The notes below the pieces were generated by a model. The model worked only from the letters and a program-made list of their open reading frames with translations. It ran no database searches and was not told the DNA's origin. Positions 25,929 to 34,101 of a stretch of 64,000 nucleotides of DNA are shown here, one piece after another; position 1 is the first letter of the stretch; each line of letters begins with the position of its first letter. The stretch is from the NCBI RefSeq assembly GCF_014202905.1, contig NZ_JACHHY010000012.1:62001-126000 (forward strand), in the 5' to 3' direction. A program made the translations under genes and the position numbers. The stretch is from Chitinivorax tropicus. Its GTDB lineage: Bacteria; Pseudomonadota; Gammaproteobacteria; Burkholderiales; SCOH01.

Positions 25929-26782
25929 TGTCCCTCCCGATCATTTCCGCGCAGCAGCGCTTGGCCGAGCGCAAGGGTGTGAAGTTACTGATGCTGGGCA
26001 AATCCGGCATCGGCAAGACCACCCGGCTCAAAGACCTCGACCCTGCCACCACCTTGTTCCTCGACATCGAGGCGGGCGATCTCGCTGTGGCCGACTGGCC
26101 GGGCGACACCATCCGCCCGGCATCGTGGCCCGAGAGCCGCGACTTTTTCGTGTTCCTCGCAGGCCCGGACAAGTCGCTGCCGCCGGAGAGCGCGTTCTCG
26201 CAGGCGCACTACGACCACGTCATCGAGAAATTCGGCGACCCGGCGCAGCTGGACCGATACCAGACCTTTTTCCTCGATTCGATCACGCAACTGTCCCGTC
26301 AGTGCTTTGCGTGGTGCAAGACGCAGCCAGGTGCCACCAGTGACCGCTCCGGCAAGCCAGATCTGCGCGCAGCCTATGGGTTGCTCGGCCAGGAAATGGT
26401 CAGCGCATTGACCCACCTCCAGCACGCACGCGGCAAAAACGTGGTGTTCGTGGCCATCCTCGACGAACGCCTTGATGACTACAACCGCAAGGTGTTCGTC
26501 CCGCAGATCGAAGGCAGCAAGACCAGTCTGGAACTGCCCGGCATCGTCGATGAGGTCGTGACGCTGGCCGAGATCAAGGCCGACGACGGCAGTGCCTACC
26601 GCGCCTTCGTCACGCACACCGTCAATCCCTACGGCTTCCCAGCCAAAGACCGAAGCGGTCGCCTCGACTTGCTGGAGCCACCGCATCTGGGCGCGCTGAT
26701 CGCCAAGTGTGCTGGCCAGTCGCCAGCGCCCGTCAGCAGCGGCATCCCCACTACAGAAAACACCACCGAATCCAAGGAGTAA
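25928..26782 (+). CDS. Sak4-like phage recombination ATPase (AAA_24)
   Basis: 284 aa; ATG 25928 has GGAGGT six bases upstream, better than the GTG at 25925. Walker A is LGKSGIGKTT near residues 23-32, Walker B-like TFFLDSITQL, and KNVVFVAILDE follows. This small RecA-like P-loop protein matches Sak4-type single-strand annealing or strand-exchange proteins. The adjacent SSB-like and exonuclease genes support a homologous recombination role for phage DNA repair and recombination. Confidence 0.8.
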   Translation: MSLPIISAQQRLAERKGVKLLMLGKSGIGKTTRLKDLDPATTLFLDIEAGDLAVADWPGDTIRPASWPESRDFFVFLAGPDKSLPPESAFSQAHYDHVIEKFGDPAQLDRYQTFFLDSITQLSRQCFAWCKTQPGATSDRSGKPDLRAAYGLLGQEMVSALTHLQHARGKNVVFVAILDERLDDYNRKVFVPQIEGSKTSLELPGIVDEVVTLAEIKADDGSAYRAFVTHTVNPYGFPAKDRSGRLDLLEPPHLGALIAKCAGQSPAPVSSGIPTTENTTESKE

Positions 26783-26787
26783 TCGCC

Positions 26788-27417
26788 ATGTCGTCCAACT
26801 ATTTTGATTTCCAAGATGCCGATCCCCAACAGTCGGGCTTTGACCTGATCCCCAAGGGTGCGGTCGTGCCAGTGCGCATGACCATCAAGCCCGGTGGCCA
26901 TGACGACCCGGAGCAAGGCTGGGGCGGCGGCTACGCCACCGAGTCTTTCGAGACCGGCTCCATCTATCTCGCCGCCGAATTCGTGGTCACGGCTGGTGAT
27001 CACGCCAAGCGCAAGATGTGGTCGAACATCGGCCTGCACTCCAAGAAGGGCCCGACCTGGGGCCAGATGGGGCGCAGCTTCATCCGCGCTGCGCTTAACA
27101 GCGCCCGCAACGTTCACCCGCAGGACAACAGTCCGCAGGCCACCGCTGCGCGTCGCATCCAGGGCTTTCATGAACTGGATGGCTTGGAATTTCTGGCCCG
27201 AGTGGACATCGAAAAAGACAGCAAGGGTCAAGACCGCAACGTGGTCAAGATCGCGGTCGAGCCCGATCACCCCGACTACGCAAAGCTGATGGGCGTGCCG
27301 TCCAAGGCTTCGGGCAGTGCAAATTCCGGCGCTCCGGCGCAGGCCGCTGCGCCTGCGTATCAGGCACCGGCTCCGCAGCGCGCACCCGTGACGGGTAAGC
27401 CGTCTTGGGCCCAGTGA
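26788..27417 (+). CDS. SSB-like single-strand DNA-binding protein
   Basis: 209 aa; ATG at 26788 after AAGGAG. It begins NYFDFQDADPQQSGFDLIP and has an OB-like beta-rich core (VPVRMTIKPGG, SIYLAAEFVVTAGDH, RKMWSNIGLHSKKG) as in phage DUF669-type proteins. A Pro/Ala/Gln linker (about 170-200) leads to a C-terminus lacking the acidic tip of host SSB. Its position between the Sak4-like and nuclease genes fits a recombination partner. Confidence 0.7.
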   Translation: MSSNYFDFQDADPQQSGFDLIPKGAVVPVRMTIKPGGHDDPEQGWGGGYATESFETGSIYLAAEFVVTAGDHAKRKMWSNIGLHSKKGPTWGQMGRSFIRAALNSARNVHPQDNSPQATAARRIQGFHELDGLEFLARVDIEKDSKGQDRNVVKIAVEPDHPDYAKLMGVPSKASGSANSGAPAQAAAPAYQAPAPQRAPVTGKPSWAQ

Positions 27418-27426
27418 GGGAGGCCG

Positions 27427-27915
27427 ATGAAATGCTGGGTCTGCAAACGACAGGCCCGGGGATTCGGCCACACCGACAACCGTCACGGTGTCGGCAATCC
27501 CCGGCGCTATCCCATCGATTGGGTGTTCTGCTCGCAGCGCTGCCAAAACGCGTTTCACGCGTTGTACGGCAACTGGCTGCGGGTCAAGGAAGGTCGCGTC
27601 GACAGCAAGGAGGTCGTCATGATCGATCCGTCTGATATCGAGCTGGCCGCGATGAAGAAGTGCCTCAAGGCCTTCGGCGAGGCAGCGGGCGAGATCGGGT
27701 TCACCAAGCCGCTGGGCGATTACTCCGAAGCCGAGGCGCTGCAAGTGATCGACGCCATCGTCACTTGCTACACCGAGGCAATGGTCGCGCACCACGAGGC
27801 AAGCAAGTACCCGCCGGTGCGTGGCATGACGCCTGCGCCCGACCCTCTGGCCAACCCGTTCGCGGATCTGGAGGACGACCTCCCCTGGGAAGAGCCGAAG
27901 GGGAGGAAGCCATGA
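27427..27915 (+). CDS. DUF6511 zinc-finger protein
   Basis: 162 aa. The N-terminus, MKCWVCKRQARGFGHTD, and a later WVFCSQRCQNAFH give two Cys pairs, a small zinc finger resembling TRASH/FYVE-like treble clefts. An acidic Pro-rich C-terminus follows. It lies in the early operon, 9 bases after the SSB-like gene, and its stop overlaps the nuclease start (ATGA). Role unknown, presumably nucleic-acid related. Confidence 0.78.
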   Translation: MKCWVCKRQARGFGHTDNRHGVGNPRRYPIDWVFCSQRCQNAFHALYGNWLRVKEGRVDSKEVVMIDPSDIELAAMKKCLKAFGEAAGEIGFTKPLGDYSEAEALQVIDAIVTCYTEAMVAHHEASKYPPVRGMTPAPDPLANPFADLEDDLPWEEPKGRKP

Positions 27916-28649
27916 TCGACTTCAACTCCACATCAAGCATCTCCGGTCAGGTCACCGTCTTGGTCGACGCCGGGATGCAGCAGGCTCGTGCCCGCCAGTC
28001 CGAACGCCAGTACCTCGGGGCATCGCGTCTCGGCGTGGCCTGCGAGCGTGCGCTGCAGTTCGAGTATGCCAAGGCGCCCATCGACCACGGGCGTGATGTC
28101 CCGGGCCGGATGCTGCGCATCTTCGAGCGTGGCCATGTCATGGAGGACTGCATGGTCGCGTGGCTGCGGGATGCGGGCTTTGACTTGCGCACCCGCAAGG
28201 CCGACGGCGAGCAGTTCGGTTTCTCGGCGGCTGACGGACGCCTGCAGGGTCACATCGATGGCGTCATCGTCGGCGGACCGGATGGCTTTGCCTATCCCGC
28301 GCTCTGGGAAAACAAGTGTCTGGGCAACAAGTCCTGGCGCGAGTTGGAGAAGAACCGCCTTGCCGTGGCCAAGCCGGTCTACGCCGCGCAAGTGGCGATC
28401 TACCAAGCCTATCTCGAATTGCACGAGCACCCGGCGATCTTCACGGCACTCAACGCCGACACGATGGAGATCTACACGGAGGCCGTGCCCTTTGACGCAG
28501 CCCTGGCCCAACGCATGTCGAATCGGGCGGTGAAGGTCATTACGGCCACCGAGGCGGGCGACCTCCTGCCGCGCGCCTTCAATGACCCAACCCATTTCGA
28601 ATGCCGGATGTGCGCGTGGCAAGACCGCTGCTGGAGGACACAAGCATGA
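27912..28649 (+). CDS. PD-(D/E)XK nuclease with Fe-S cluster (Cas4/RecB-like)
   Basis: 245 aa. Catalytic residues: D116 in GHIDGVIVG and E133-x-K135 in WENKCLG. C44 (GVACERA) plus C231, C234 and C240 (CRMCAWQDRC) match the 4Fe-4S arrangement of Cas4 and AddB. It is probably a phage exonuclease making single-stranded ends for the Sak4-like annealer. No cas genes or CRISPR arrays lie nearby. It overlaps both neighbours by four bases. Confidence 0.82.
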   Translation: MIDFNSTSSISGQVTVLVDAGMQQARARQSERQYLGASRLGVACERALQFEYAKAPIDHGRDVPGRMLRIFERGHVMEDCMVAWLRDAGFDLRTRKADGEQFGFSAADGRLQGHIDGVIVGGPDGFAYPALWENKCLGNKSWRELEKNRLAVAKPVYAAQVAIYQAYLELHEHPAIFTALNADTMEIYTEAVPFDAALAQRMSNRAVKVITATEAGDLLPRAFNDPTHFECRMCAWQDRCWRTQA

Positions 28650-28873
28650 ATACCTCGAATTTGAATCACGTACTGGGCGAGCAGCTGATCGACGTGCGCC
28701 AGGCTGCACTGATGTTCAACCTGCCGTCGTATTGGCTCTCACAAGCCAAGGAGCGACAGGAGCGTCGCATTCCGCATTACCGCGTCGGCAAACTGGTTCG
28801 CTTCAAACCCAACGAGCTGGAAGCCTGGATCGCTGCGCAGCAGACGTCACACGAGGGTGGTGCCGATGCTTGA
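28646..28873 (+). CDS. Small HTH DNA-binding protein
   Basis: 75 aa with an ATGA overlap at its start. A MerR/excisionase-like winged helix is visible: LIDVRQAALMFNLPSYWLSQ, then IPHYRVGKLVRFKPNELEAW. It overlaps the primase start by 8 bases. Candidate excisionase or replication regulator. Confidence 0.72.
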   Translation: MNTSNLNHVLGEQLIDVRQAALMFNLPSYWLSQAKERQERRIPHYRVGKLVRFKPNELEAWIAAQQTSHEGGADA

Positions 28874-31157
28874 TTTCAATGACACATCACCACCGGGAGA
28901 AACGGGTCGGCGAAACATCAATGACAGCGAGCGGGACGAGATTCGCACTGAACTGATCGCACGCATGGAATCAGTCCTGACCACGATGTTCCCGGCGGGA
29001 AAGAAGCGTCGTGGCAAGTTTTTGATCGGGGACATCCTGGGCAGCCCGGGCGACAGCCTCGAGGTGGTACTCGAAGGCGACAAGGCAGGTCTCTGGACGG
29101 ATCGTGCCACGGGTGATGGCGGTGACATCTTTGCTTTGATCGCCGCCTACCTCGGGGCTAACGTCCACACCGACTTTCCCCGGGTGCTCGACGAGGCTGC
29201 TGATCTGCTCGGTCGTTCGCGATCAGTGCCGGTTCGCCGCGTCAAGAAGGAAGCTCCGGTTGATGATCTCGGCCCGGCCACGGCCAAGTGGGACTACTTC
29301 GATGCCACCGGCAAACTGATTGCGGTCGTGTACCGCTACGACCCACCCGGGCGCAAGAAGGAATTCCGGCCGTGGGATGCCAAGCGGCGCAAGATGACTC
29401 CGCCCGATCCGCGCCCGCTGTACAACCAGCCGGGGCTGGCTGCCGCTGGTCACGTTGTGCTGGTCGAGGGCGAGAAGTGTGCGCAGGCCCTGATCGCCAT
29501 CGGCGTGGTGGCAACCACGGCCATGCATGGCGCAAATGCTCCCGTCGATAAGACCGACTGGTCGCCGCTGGCGGGCAAATCCGTGCTGATCTGGCCTGAC
29601 CGGGACGCGCCGGGCTGGGATTACGCTGACCGTGCATCGCAAGCAATCCTGAACGCGGGTGCGACCACGGTCGCCATCCTGGTGCCACCCGATGACAAGC
29701 CGGAAGGCTGGGATGCGGCTGACGCCATTCCGGATGGCTTCGATGTGGGGGGCTTCCTTGCCGTCGGCGAGCGGATGCCGGTGATGCGCTCGGTAGAGGA
29801 AGCACCTTCGCCAGACTTGCTGACGGGCATCGATTGGACGACCGAGGATGGCTTGTCCAGCGCTTTCACCCGCCGCTATGGCGAGGACTGGCGCTACTGC
29901 GCGCTTTGGGGCAAATGGCTGGTCTGGACCGGCGTGCGCTGGAATCCGGATCAGGTGCTCTATGTGTCTCATCTGGCGCGCGGTATCTGCCGGATGGCGT
30001 CACTCAAGGCGGACAGCCCTCGGCTCACAGGCAAGCTGGCCAGCTCCGCCACGATCTCGTCCGTCGAGAAAATCGCACGCTCCGATCCCAAGCACGCGTC
30101 CACCGCCGAGGAGTGGGATGCCGACGTCTGGGCGCTCAACACACCAGGCGGTGTGGTTGATCTGCGCACGGGCCGCATGCGACCGCACCGGCGCGATGAT
30201 CGGATGACCAAGGTGACCACGGCCACACCGCAGGGCGACAGTCCGACGTGGCGCGCATTCCTGGCCGACGTCACTGGCGGCGACGCTGAACTGATGGCCT
30301 ACCTGCAACTGATGGTTGGCTACTGTCTGACGGGCGTGACCAGCGAGCATGCGCTGTTCTTCCTGTACGGGACCGGCGCGAACGGCAAGTCGGTGTTCGT
30401 CAACGTCCTGACCACCATCTTGGGCGACTACGCGGCCAACGCGCCGATGGACACGTTCATGGAGGCGCGCACCGACCGGCATCCGACCGATCTGGCGGGC
30501 CTGCGCGGCGCACGCTTTGTGTCATCCATCGAAACCGAACAGGGTCGGCGTTGGAACGAATCCAAGGTTAAGGCCATCACCGGTGGCGACAAGGTTTCCG
30601 CACGCTTCATGCGCCAGGACTTCTTCGAGTACGTGCCGCAGTTCAAGTTGGTGATCGCAGGCAACCACAAGCCCTCGATCCGCAACGTGGATGAGGCGAT
30701 GAAGCGGCGACTGCACCTGATCCCGTTCACGGTGACGATCCCGCCCGAACGGCGTGACGGCAGGCTGACGGAAAAGCTGCTCAAGGAACGGGACGGCATT
30801 CTGGCGTGGGCGGTCGAGGGCTGCAGCCTTTGGCAACGCCAAGGACTGAAGCCACCCGCCACTGTGGTGTCGGCGACTGAGGAGTATTTCGAGGCCGAGG
30901 ACGCGCTCGGGCAGTGGATCGAGGAGCGTTGCCTGCTGGCCAAGACCCACCGTGAAGGCGTTTCCGAATTGTTCGCCGACTGGCGTGAATGGGCGGAGCG
31001 CGCGGGTGAGTACGTGGGCTCGGTCAAGCGCTTCTCCGAACTGATGGCGGCCCGCAAGTTCGAGAAGTGTCGGCTGACCGGGGGCGCACGTGGGATCACG
31101 GGCATCGCCCTCAGGCCCAAGCCGTATAGCCATGGCTACCCCTACCGAGATGACTGA
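28866..31157 (+). CDS. P4/D5-family primase-helicase
   Basis: 763 aa; ATG 28866 chosen over GTG 28857. An N-terminal region has GDSLEVVLEGDKAGLWTDRA and DGGDIFALIA. A TOPRIM-like segment follows (VLVEGEKCAQAL, VLIWPDRDAPG; about residues 198-245). The C-terminal half is a D5_N/superfamily 3 helicase: Walker A GTGANGKSVF (K508), RGARFVSSIETEQG, and a final winged-helix region (about 680-750). It would prime and unwind DNA at the phage origin. The inverted-repeat structure just downstream is a possible origin. Confidence 0.88.
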   Translation: MLDFNDTSPPGETGRRNINDSERDEIRTELIARMESVLTTMFPAGKKRRGKFLIGDILGSPGDSLEVVLEGDKAGLWTDRATGDGGDIFALIAAYLGANVHTDFPRVLDEAADLLGRSRSVPVRRVKKEAPVDDLGPATAKWDYFDATGKLIAVVYRYDPPGRKKEFRPWDAKRRKMTPPDPRPLYNQPGLAAAGHVVLVEGEKCAQALIAIGVVATTAMHGANAPVDKTDWSPLAGKSVLIWPDRDAPGWDYADRASQAILNAGATTVAILVPPDDKPEGWDAADAIPDGFDVGGFLAVGERMPVMRSVEEAPSPDLLTGIDWTTEDGLSSAFTRRYGEDWRYCALWGKWLVWTGVRWNPDQVLYVSHLARGICRMASLKADSPRLTGKLASSATISSVEKIARSDPKHASTAEEWDADVWALNTPGGVVDLRTGRMRPHRRDDRMTKVTTATPQGDSPTWRAFLADVTGGDAELMAYLQLMVGYCLTGVTSEHALFFLYGTGANGKSVFVNVLTTILGDYAANAPMDTFMEARTDRHPTDLAGLRGARFVSSIETEQGRRWNESKVKAITGGDKVSARFMRQDFFEYVPQFKLVIAGNHKPSIRNVDEAMKRRLHLIPFTVTIPPERRDGRLTEKLLKERDGILAWAVEGCSLWQRQGLKPPATVVSATEEYFEAEDALGQWIEERCLLAKTHREGVSELFADWREWAERAGEYVGSVKRFSELMAARKFEKCRLTGGARGITGIALRPKPYSHGYPYRDD

Positions 31158-31164
31158 GCAATCC

Positions 31165-31264
31165 GGGCGAGTGACGGATTTGACGGGTTTCCTGATTGAC
31201 GCGCTACGCGTGCGCGCACGTAAAGGCTGTTTTCCAAAGAACCCGTCGCATCCGTCACTCGCCC
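31165..31264. repeat. Long inverted-repeat structure after the primase gene
   Basis: Outer arms GGGCGAGTGACGGA (31165-31178) and TCCGTCACTCGCCC (31251-31264) pair perfectly. Inner arms GACGGGTT (31182-31189) and AACCCGTC (31240-31247) also pair. The 50-base centre contains a 12-bp palindrome, CGTGCGCGCACG (31209-31220). The arms are built of TGACGG-type repeats, two direct then two inverted. It could be a replication origin, protein-binding array or structured RNA. Confidence 0.7.
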
Positions 31265-31282
31265 CCGAACTGGAGCACGACG

Positions 31283-31747
31283 ATGAACACGACAATCTTG
31301 GCCCTTGATCTGGGCACACACACCGGGTGGGCTTTGCAGCACCTGGACGGCACGATCACCAGCGGCACGGAGCACTTCAAGCCGCAGCGATTTGAAGGGG
31401 GCGGCATGCGTTTCCTCCGTTTCAAGCGCTGGCTCAACGAATTGCTCTCGGCCAGCAACCACATCAACGCGGTGTTCTTCGAGGAGGTTCGACGGCACGC
31501 TGGCGTTGATGCGGCGCACGCCTACGGTGGCTTCATGGGACACCTGACCGCATGGTGTGAGCATCACAACATTCCGTACCAAGGCGTTCCGGTCGGCACG
31601 ATCAAAAAGCACGCGACCGGCAAGGGCAATGCGGGCAAGGACGACATGATCGCGTCTGTCCGCCTGCGTGGTCACACCCCAGTCGACGACAACGAAGCCG
31701 ACGCCCTGGCCTTGCTGCACTGGGCTGTCGAGACACAGGAGGTGTGA
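31283..31747 (+). CDS. RuvC-like Holliday junction resolvase
   Basis: 154 aa; ATG 31283 chosen over an upstream TTG-type extension that would cross the inverted repeat. RNase H-fold residues: D9 in LALDLGTHTG, Glu in AVFFEEVRRH, and a C-terminal DDNEADALALLHW acidic pair. Phage RuvC-like enzymes resolve branched DNA before packaging. It is in the early operon after the primase; the next gene starts 1 base after its stop. Confidence 0.85.
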   Translation: MNTTILALDLGTHTGWALQHLDGTITSGTEHFKPQRFEGGGMRFLRFKRWLNELLSASNHINAVFFEEVRRHAGVDAAHAYGGFMGHLTAWCEHHNIPYQGVPVGTIKKHATGKGNAGKDDMIASVRLRGHTPVDDNEADALALLHWAVETQEV

Positions 31748-31748
31748 C

Positions 31749-31952
31749 ATGAAGGTGCCGACACTCCAATACCGCTGCCCCCTTGGTCGTCTGCAGCCTC
31801 AGGCCACGGATCTGGATGCGATCAAGGAACGTGGCTGGCGTGATCAACACATCCTGGTGGTCAACGCATCCGACGAACGTCTGGACTTCATCGAGCGCGA
31901 GATCGTGCGACGCATCGGTGACCGGCTCTACGGAGGGCAACGCAATGACTAA
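31749..31952 (+). CDS. Hypothetical phage protein
   Basis: 67 aa; start preceded by GGAGGTGTG. Sequence is basic and helical (LDFIEREIVRRIGDRLYGG). It overlaps the next gene by 8 bases. No recognised family. Confidence 0.65.
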   Translation: MKVPTLQYRCPLGRLQPQATDLDAIKERGWRDQHILVVNASDERLDFIEREIVRRIGDRLYGGQRND

Positions 31953-32331
31953 GTGGACTATCGAGGACGTTGCTGCTCGGTTTGAAGAGGCGGCAAGCAC
32001 CAGTCGACGGTTGCCTCCTGTTCGAGTGCAGGGTTACTTCAACTGCTGGCCTGCCATTGTCCGAAACGAGTGGGAGACCTTTGCTGCTGACGAGAGGGTT
32101 TACCGATCCTTTCCGCCGAGTCCAGACGCGATTGAACGAATGCTGGAAGTCATGCGCTGGGTGCAGTGGCTCACAGTTGAGCAACGTCATCTCGTATGGA
32201 TGCGCGCGAAGCGCTATGGCTGGCGGGACATCACGATCCGTTTTGCCTGCGACCGCACGACGGCATGGCGGCATTGGCAGCGGGCATTGCAGACGGTCGC
32301 AGATCAACTCAATGGTGTGTTGGTCGCGTAG
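31945..32331 (+). CDS. DUF6362 domain protein
   Basis: 128 aa. The start, WTIEDVAARFEEAASTSRRLP, and GYFNCWPAIVRNEWE match DUF6362. The C-terminal half (AKRYGWRDITIRFACDRTTAW) looks like a sigma-factor region 4 or homeodomain-like helix-turn-helix. Such genes stand at the end of the early region, just before packaging genes, and may be late-gene regulators (inference). Confidence 0.78.
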   Translation: MTKWTIEDVAARFEEAASTSRRLPPVRVQGYFNCWPAIVRNEWETFAADERVYRSFPPSPDAIERMLEVMRWVQWLTVEQRHLVWMRAKRYGWRDITIRFACDRTTAWRHWQRALQTVADQLNGVLVA

Positions 32332-32548
32332 GGTTTTGGCGTGATTTGGCGCGTATGGTCGGGGATGTGCGTAATCACGCGGCAATCAGCGGTTTTTACC
32401 CTTGCAACAAAACGACCTGATCTTGCGTAGTATTCATCTATCGTCTGGACAGAGGTGACGGCAGAGGAAGCAGCCCAGAAATCTACGGGTCCTTCCTGGC
32501 CAAAAACCAATGCGGGGGGCGCGAGCGCGGCGCTTTTTTAGCGTCAGG

Positions 32549-32608
32549 GTGCGAACCAAGGTTCGCACGGTTCGCACGGTTCGCAGTTCGCACCTTGCCA
32601 GTTCGCAC
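32549..32608. repeat. GTTCGCAC iteron cluster
   Basis: A 9-bp perfect inverted repeat, GTGCGAACC-AA-GGTTCGCAC (32549-32568), is followed by further copies at 32569, 32578 (GGTTCGCAG), 32586 and 32601 (GTTCGCAC). That makes six copies of a GTTCGCA core in 60 bases. The core resembles the GGTTCGCC sites at 24024-24077. It probably binds a phage protein controlling the late-side transcript. Confidence 0.65.
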
Positions 32609-32615
32609 TAACCCC

Positions 32616-32655
32616 AAAACCCGCCCACGGCTTCGTCGGCGGGTTTTCTATTTTT
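32616..32655 (+). terminator. Strong rho-independent terminator before methyltransferase pair
   Basis: AAAACCCGCC (32616-32625) pairs with GGCGGGTTTT (32638-32647); the loop adds an inner ACG/CGT pairing. CTATTTTT follows. The ribosome site and TTG start of the next gene come right after, the same layout as at 44144 and 57948. Confidence 0.75.
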
Positions 32656-32667
32656 AGGACATCATCT

Positions 32668-34101
32668 TTGAACACGCTCAACGTCGAGTACCGCAAGGTC
32701 GAGGCGCTGATTCCCTACGCCCGCAATCCGCGCACGCATTCCGATGCGCAGATCGCCAAGATCGCCGCCAGCATCGTCGAATACGGCTGGACAAACCCGG
32801 TTCTGGTTGATGGCGACAACGGCATCATCGCGGGCCACGGTCGTCTGGCTGCTGCTCGCAAGCTCGGGTTGGATCAAGTGCCGGTGATCGAACTGGCTCA
32901 CCTCAGCACCGCGCAGAAACGTGCGCTGGTCATCGCCGACAACCGACTGGCGCTTGACGCTGGCTGGGATGAGGAGATGTTGGCGCTCGAACTGGCGGAG
33001 CTTTCCGAAGCAGGTTACGAGCTGTCGCTGACCGGCTTCGAGAACATCGAGATCGATGCGCTGCTGGCTGATGCCACGTCCGCTGAAGCAGAACCGGTGG
33101 TGCAGGATGAAGCAGACGCCAACGAACCTGATGCAGCAGACGATGTGCCTGCTGCGCCAGTGGTCGCAGTGTCGCGCGAAGGTGATGTCTGGGCCATCGG
33201 CTCGCACCGATTGATCTGTGGCGACGCCGCCGACCCGGCCGTTGTCGCCACGCTGATGCAGGGTGACACCGCGCAGCTGTGCTTCACCTCGCCGCCTTAT
33301 GGCAATCAACGCGACTACACCTCCGGCGGCATCGCCGATTGGGACGCACTGATGCGCGGTGTGTTCGCGCATTTGCCGATGGCGGGCGACGGTCAGGTGC
33401 TGGTCAACCTTGGGTTGATCCACCGCGACAACGAAGTCATACCCTATTGGGACGGCTGGCTGTCCTGGATGCGTCAGCAAGGGTGGCGGCGCTTCGCGTG
33501 GTACGTCTGGGATCAGGGGCCAGGCATGCCCGGCGACTGGCAGGGCCGATTGGCTCCCAGCTTCGAGTTTGTTTTCCATTTCAATCGCAGCACCCGCAAA
33601 CCCAACAAGATTGTTCCATGCAAGCACGCAGGCCAGGAATCGCACCTGCGCGCTGACGGGTCGTCCACGGCGATGCGCAGTAAGGATGGCGAGGTCGGCG
33701 GCTGGACGCACAAGGGTCAGCCGACGCAGGACACCCGCATCCCCGATTCGGTGATTCGCGTGATGCGCCACAAGGGCAAGATCGGGCAGGACATTGATCA
33801 CCCGGCCGTGTTCCCGGTCGCATTGCCTGAGTTTGCCATCGAGGCTTACACCGATTCGGGTGACGTCGTGTTCGAGCCCTTCGGCGGCAGTGGCACGACG
33901 ATGCTGGCCGCGCAACGCACTGGTCGTATCTGCCGCAGTGTGGAAATTGCGCCGGAGTACGTGGACGTGGCCATCAAGCGTTTTCAGCAAAACCACCCCG
34001 GCGTGCCGGTCACGCTCATCGCAGGCTGTGGAATCAAATCGGGCCAGTCCTTCGACGACGTGGCCACAGAACGGCTGGCGACCACGGAGGTAGAACAATG
34101 A
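32668..34101 (+). CDS. ParB-domain DNA methyltransferase 1
   Basis: 477 aa from a TTG start at 32668; there is no in-frame ATG near. The N-terminal ParB/Srx-like domain (about 1-95) includes RNPRTHSDAQIAKIA, GIIAGHGRLAAARKLG and ALVIADNRLALDAGWD. An acidic Ala/Asp linker (about 130-165) joins a methylase: catalytic TSPPY (207-211) and the SAM motif FEPFGGSGTT (about 401). This beta-class order suggests N6-adenine or N4-cytosine methylation. No restriction partner is adjacent, so it may protect phage DNA or act in packaging. Confidence 0.88.
   Translation: MNTLNVEYRKVEALIPYARNPRTHSDAQIAKIAASIVEYGWTNPVLVDGDNGIIAGHGRLAAARKLGLDQVPVIELAHLSTAQKRALVIADNRLALDAGWDEEMLALELAELSEAGYELSLTGFENIEIDALLADATSAEAEPVVQDEADANEPDAADDVPAAPVVAVSREGDVWAIGSHRLICGDAADPAVVATLMQGDTAQLCFTSPPYGNQRDYTSGGIADWDALMRGVFAHLPMAGDGQVLVNLGLIHRDNEVIPYWDGWLSWMRQQGWRRFAWYVWDQGPGMPGDWQGRLAPSFEFVFHFNRSTRKPNKIVPCKHAGQESHLRADGSSTAMRSKDGEVGGWTHKGQPTQDTRIPDSVIRVMRHKGKIGQDIDHPAVFPVALPEFAIEAYTDSGDVVFEPFGGSGTTMLAAQRTGRICRSVEIAPEYVDVAIKRFQQNHPGVPVTLIAGCGIKSGQSFDDVATERLATTEVEQ

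Larger units (their letters stand above)
32332..32667. other. 336-base non-coding region between early and methyltransferase genes
   Basis: No gene supported. From about 32485 it holds GGGTCCTTCCTGGCC, then GCGGGGGGCGCGAGCGCGG and a T6 run, then the iterons and terminator described separately. A G-rich stretch of this kind before the packaging genes could include a cos site, but no cleavage motif can be confirmed. Confidence 0.35.

Noticed and set aside
32549-32608. CRISPR array
   Set aside because: The repeats are only 7-9 bases, with no unique spacers of constant length. The Cas4-like gene at 27912 is better explained as a phage exonuclease.
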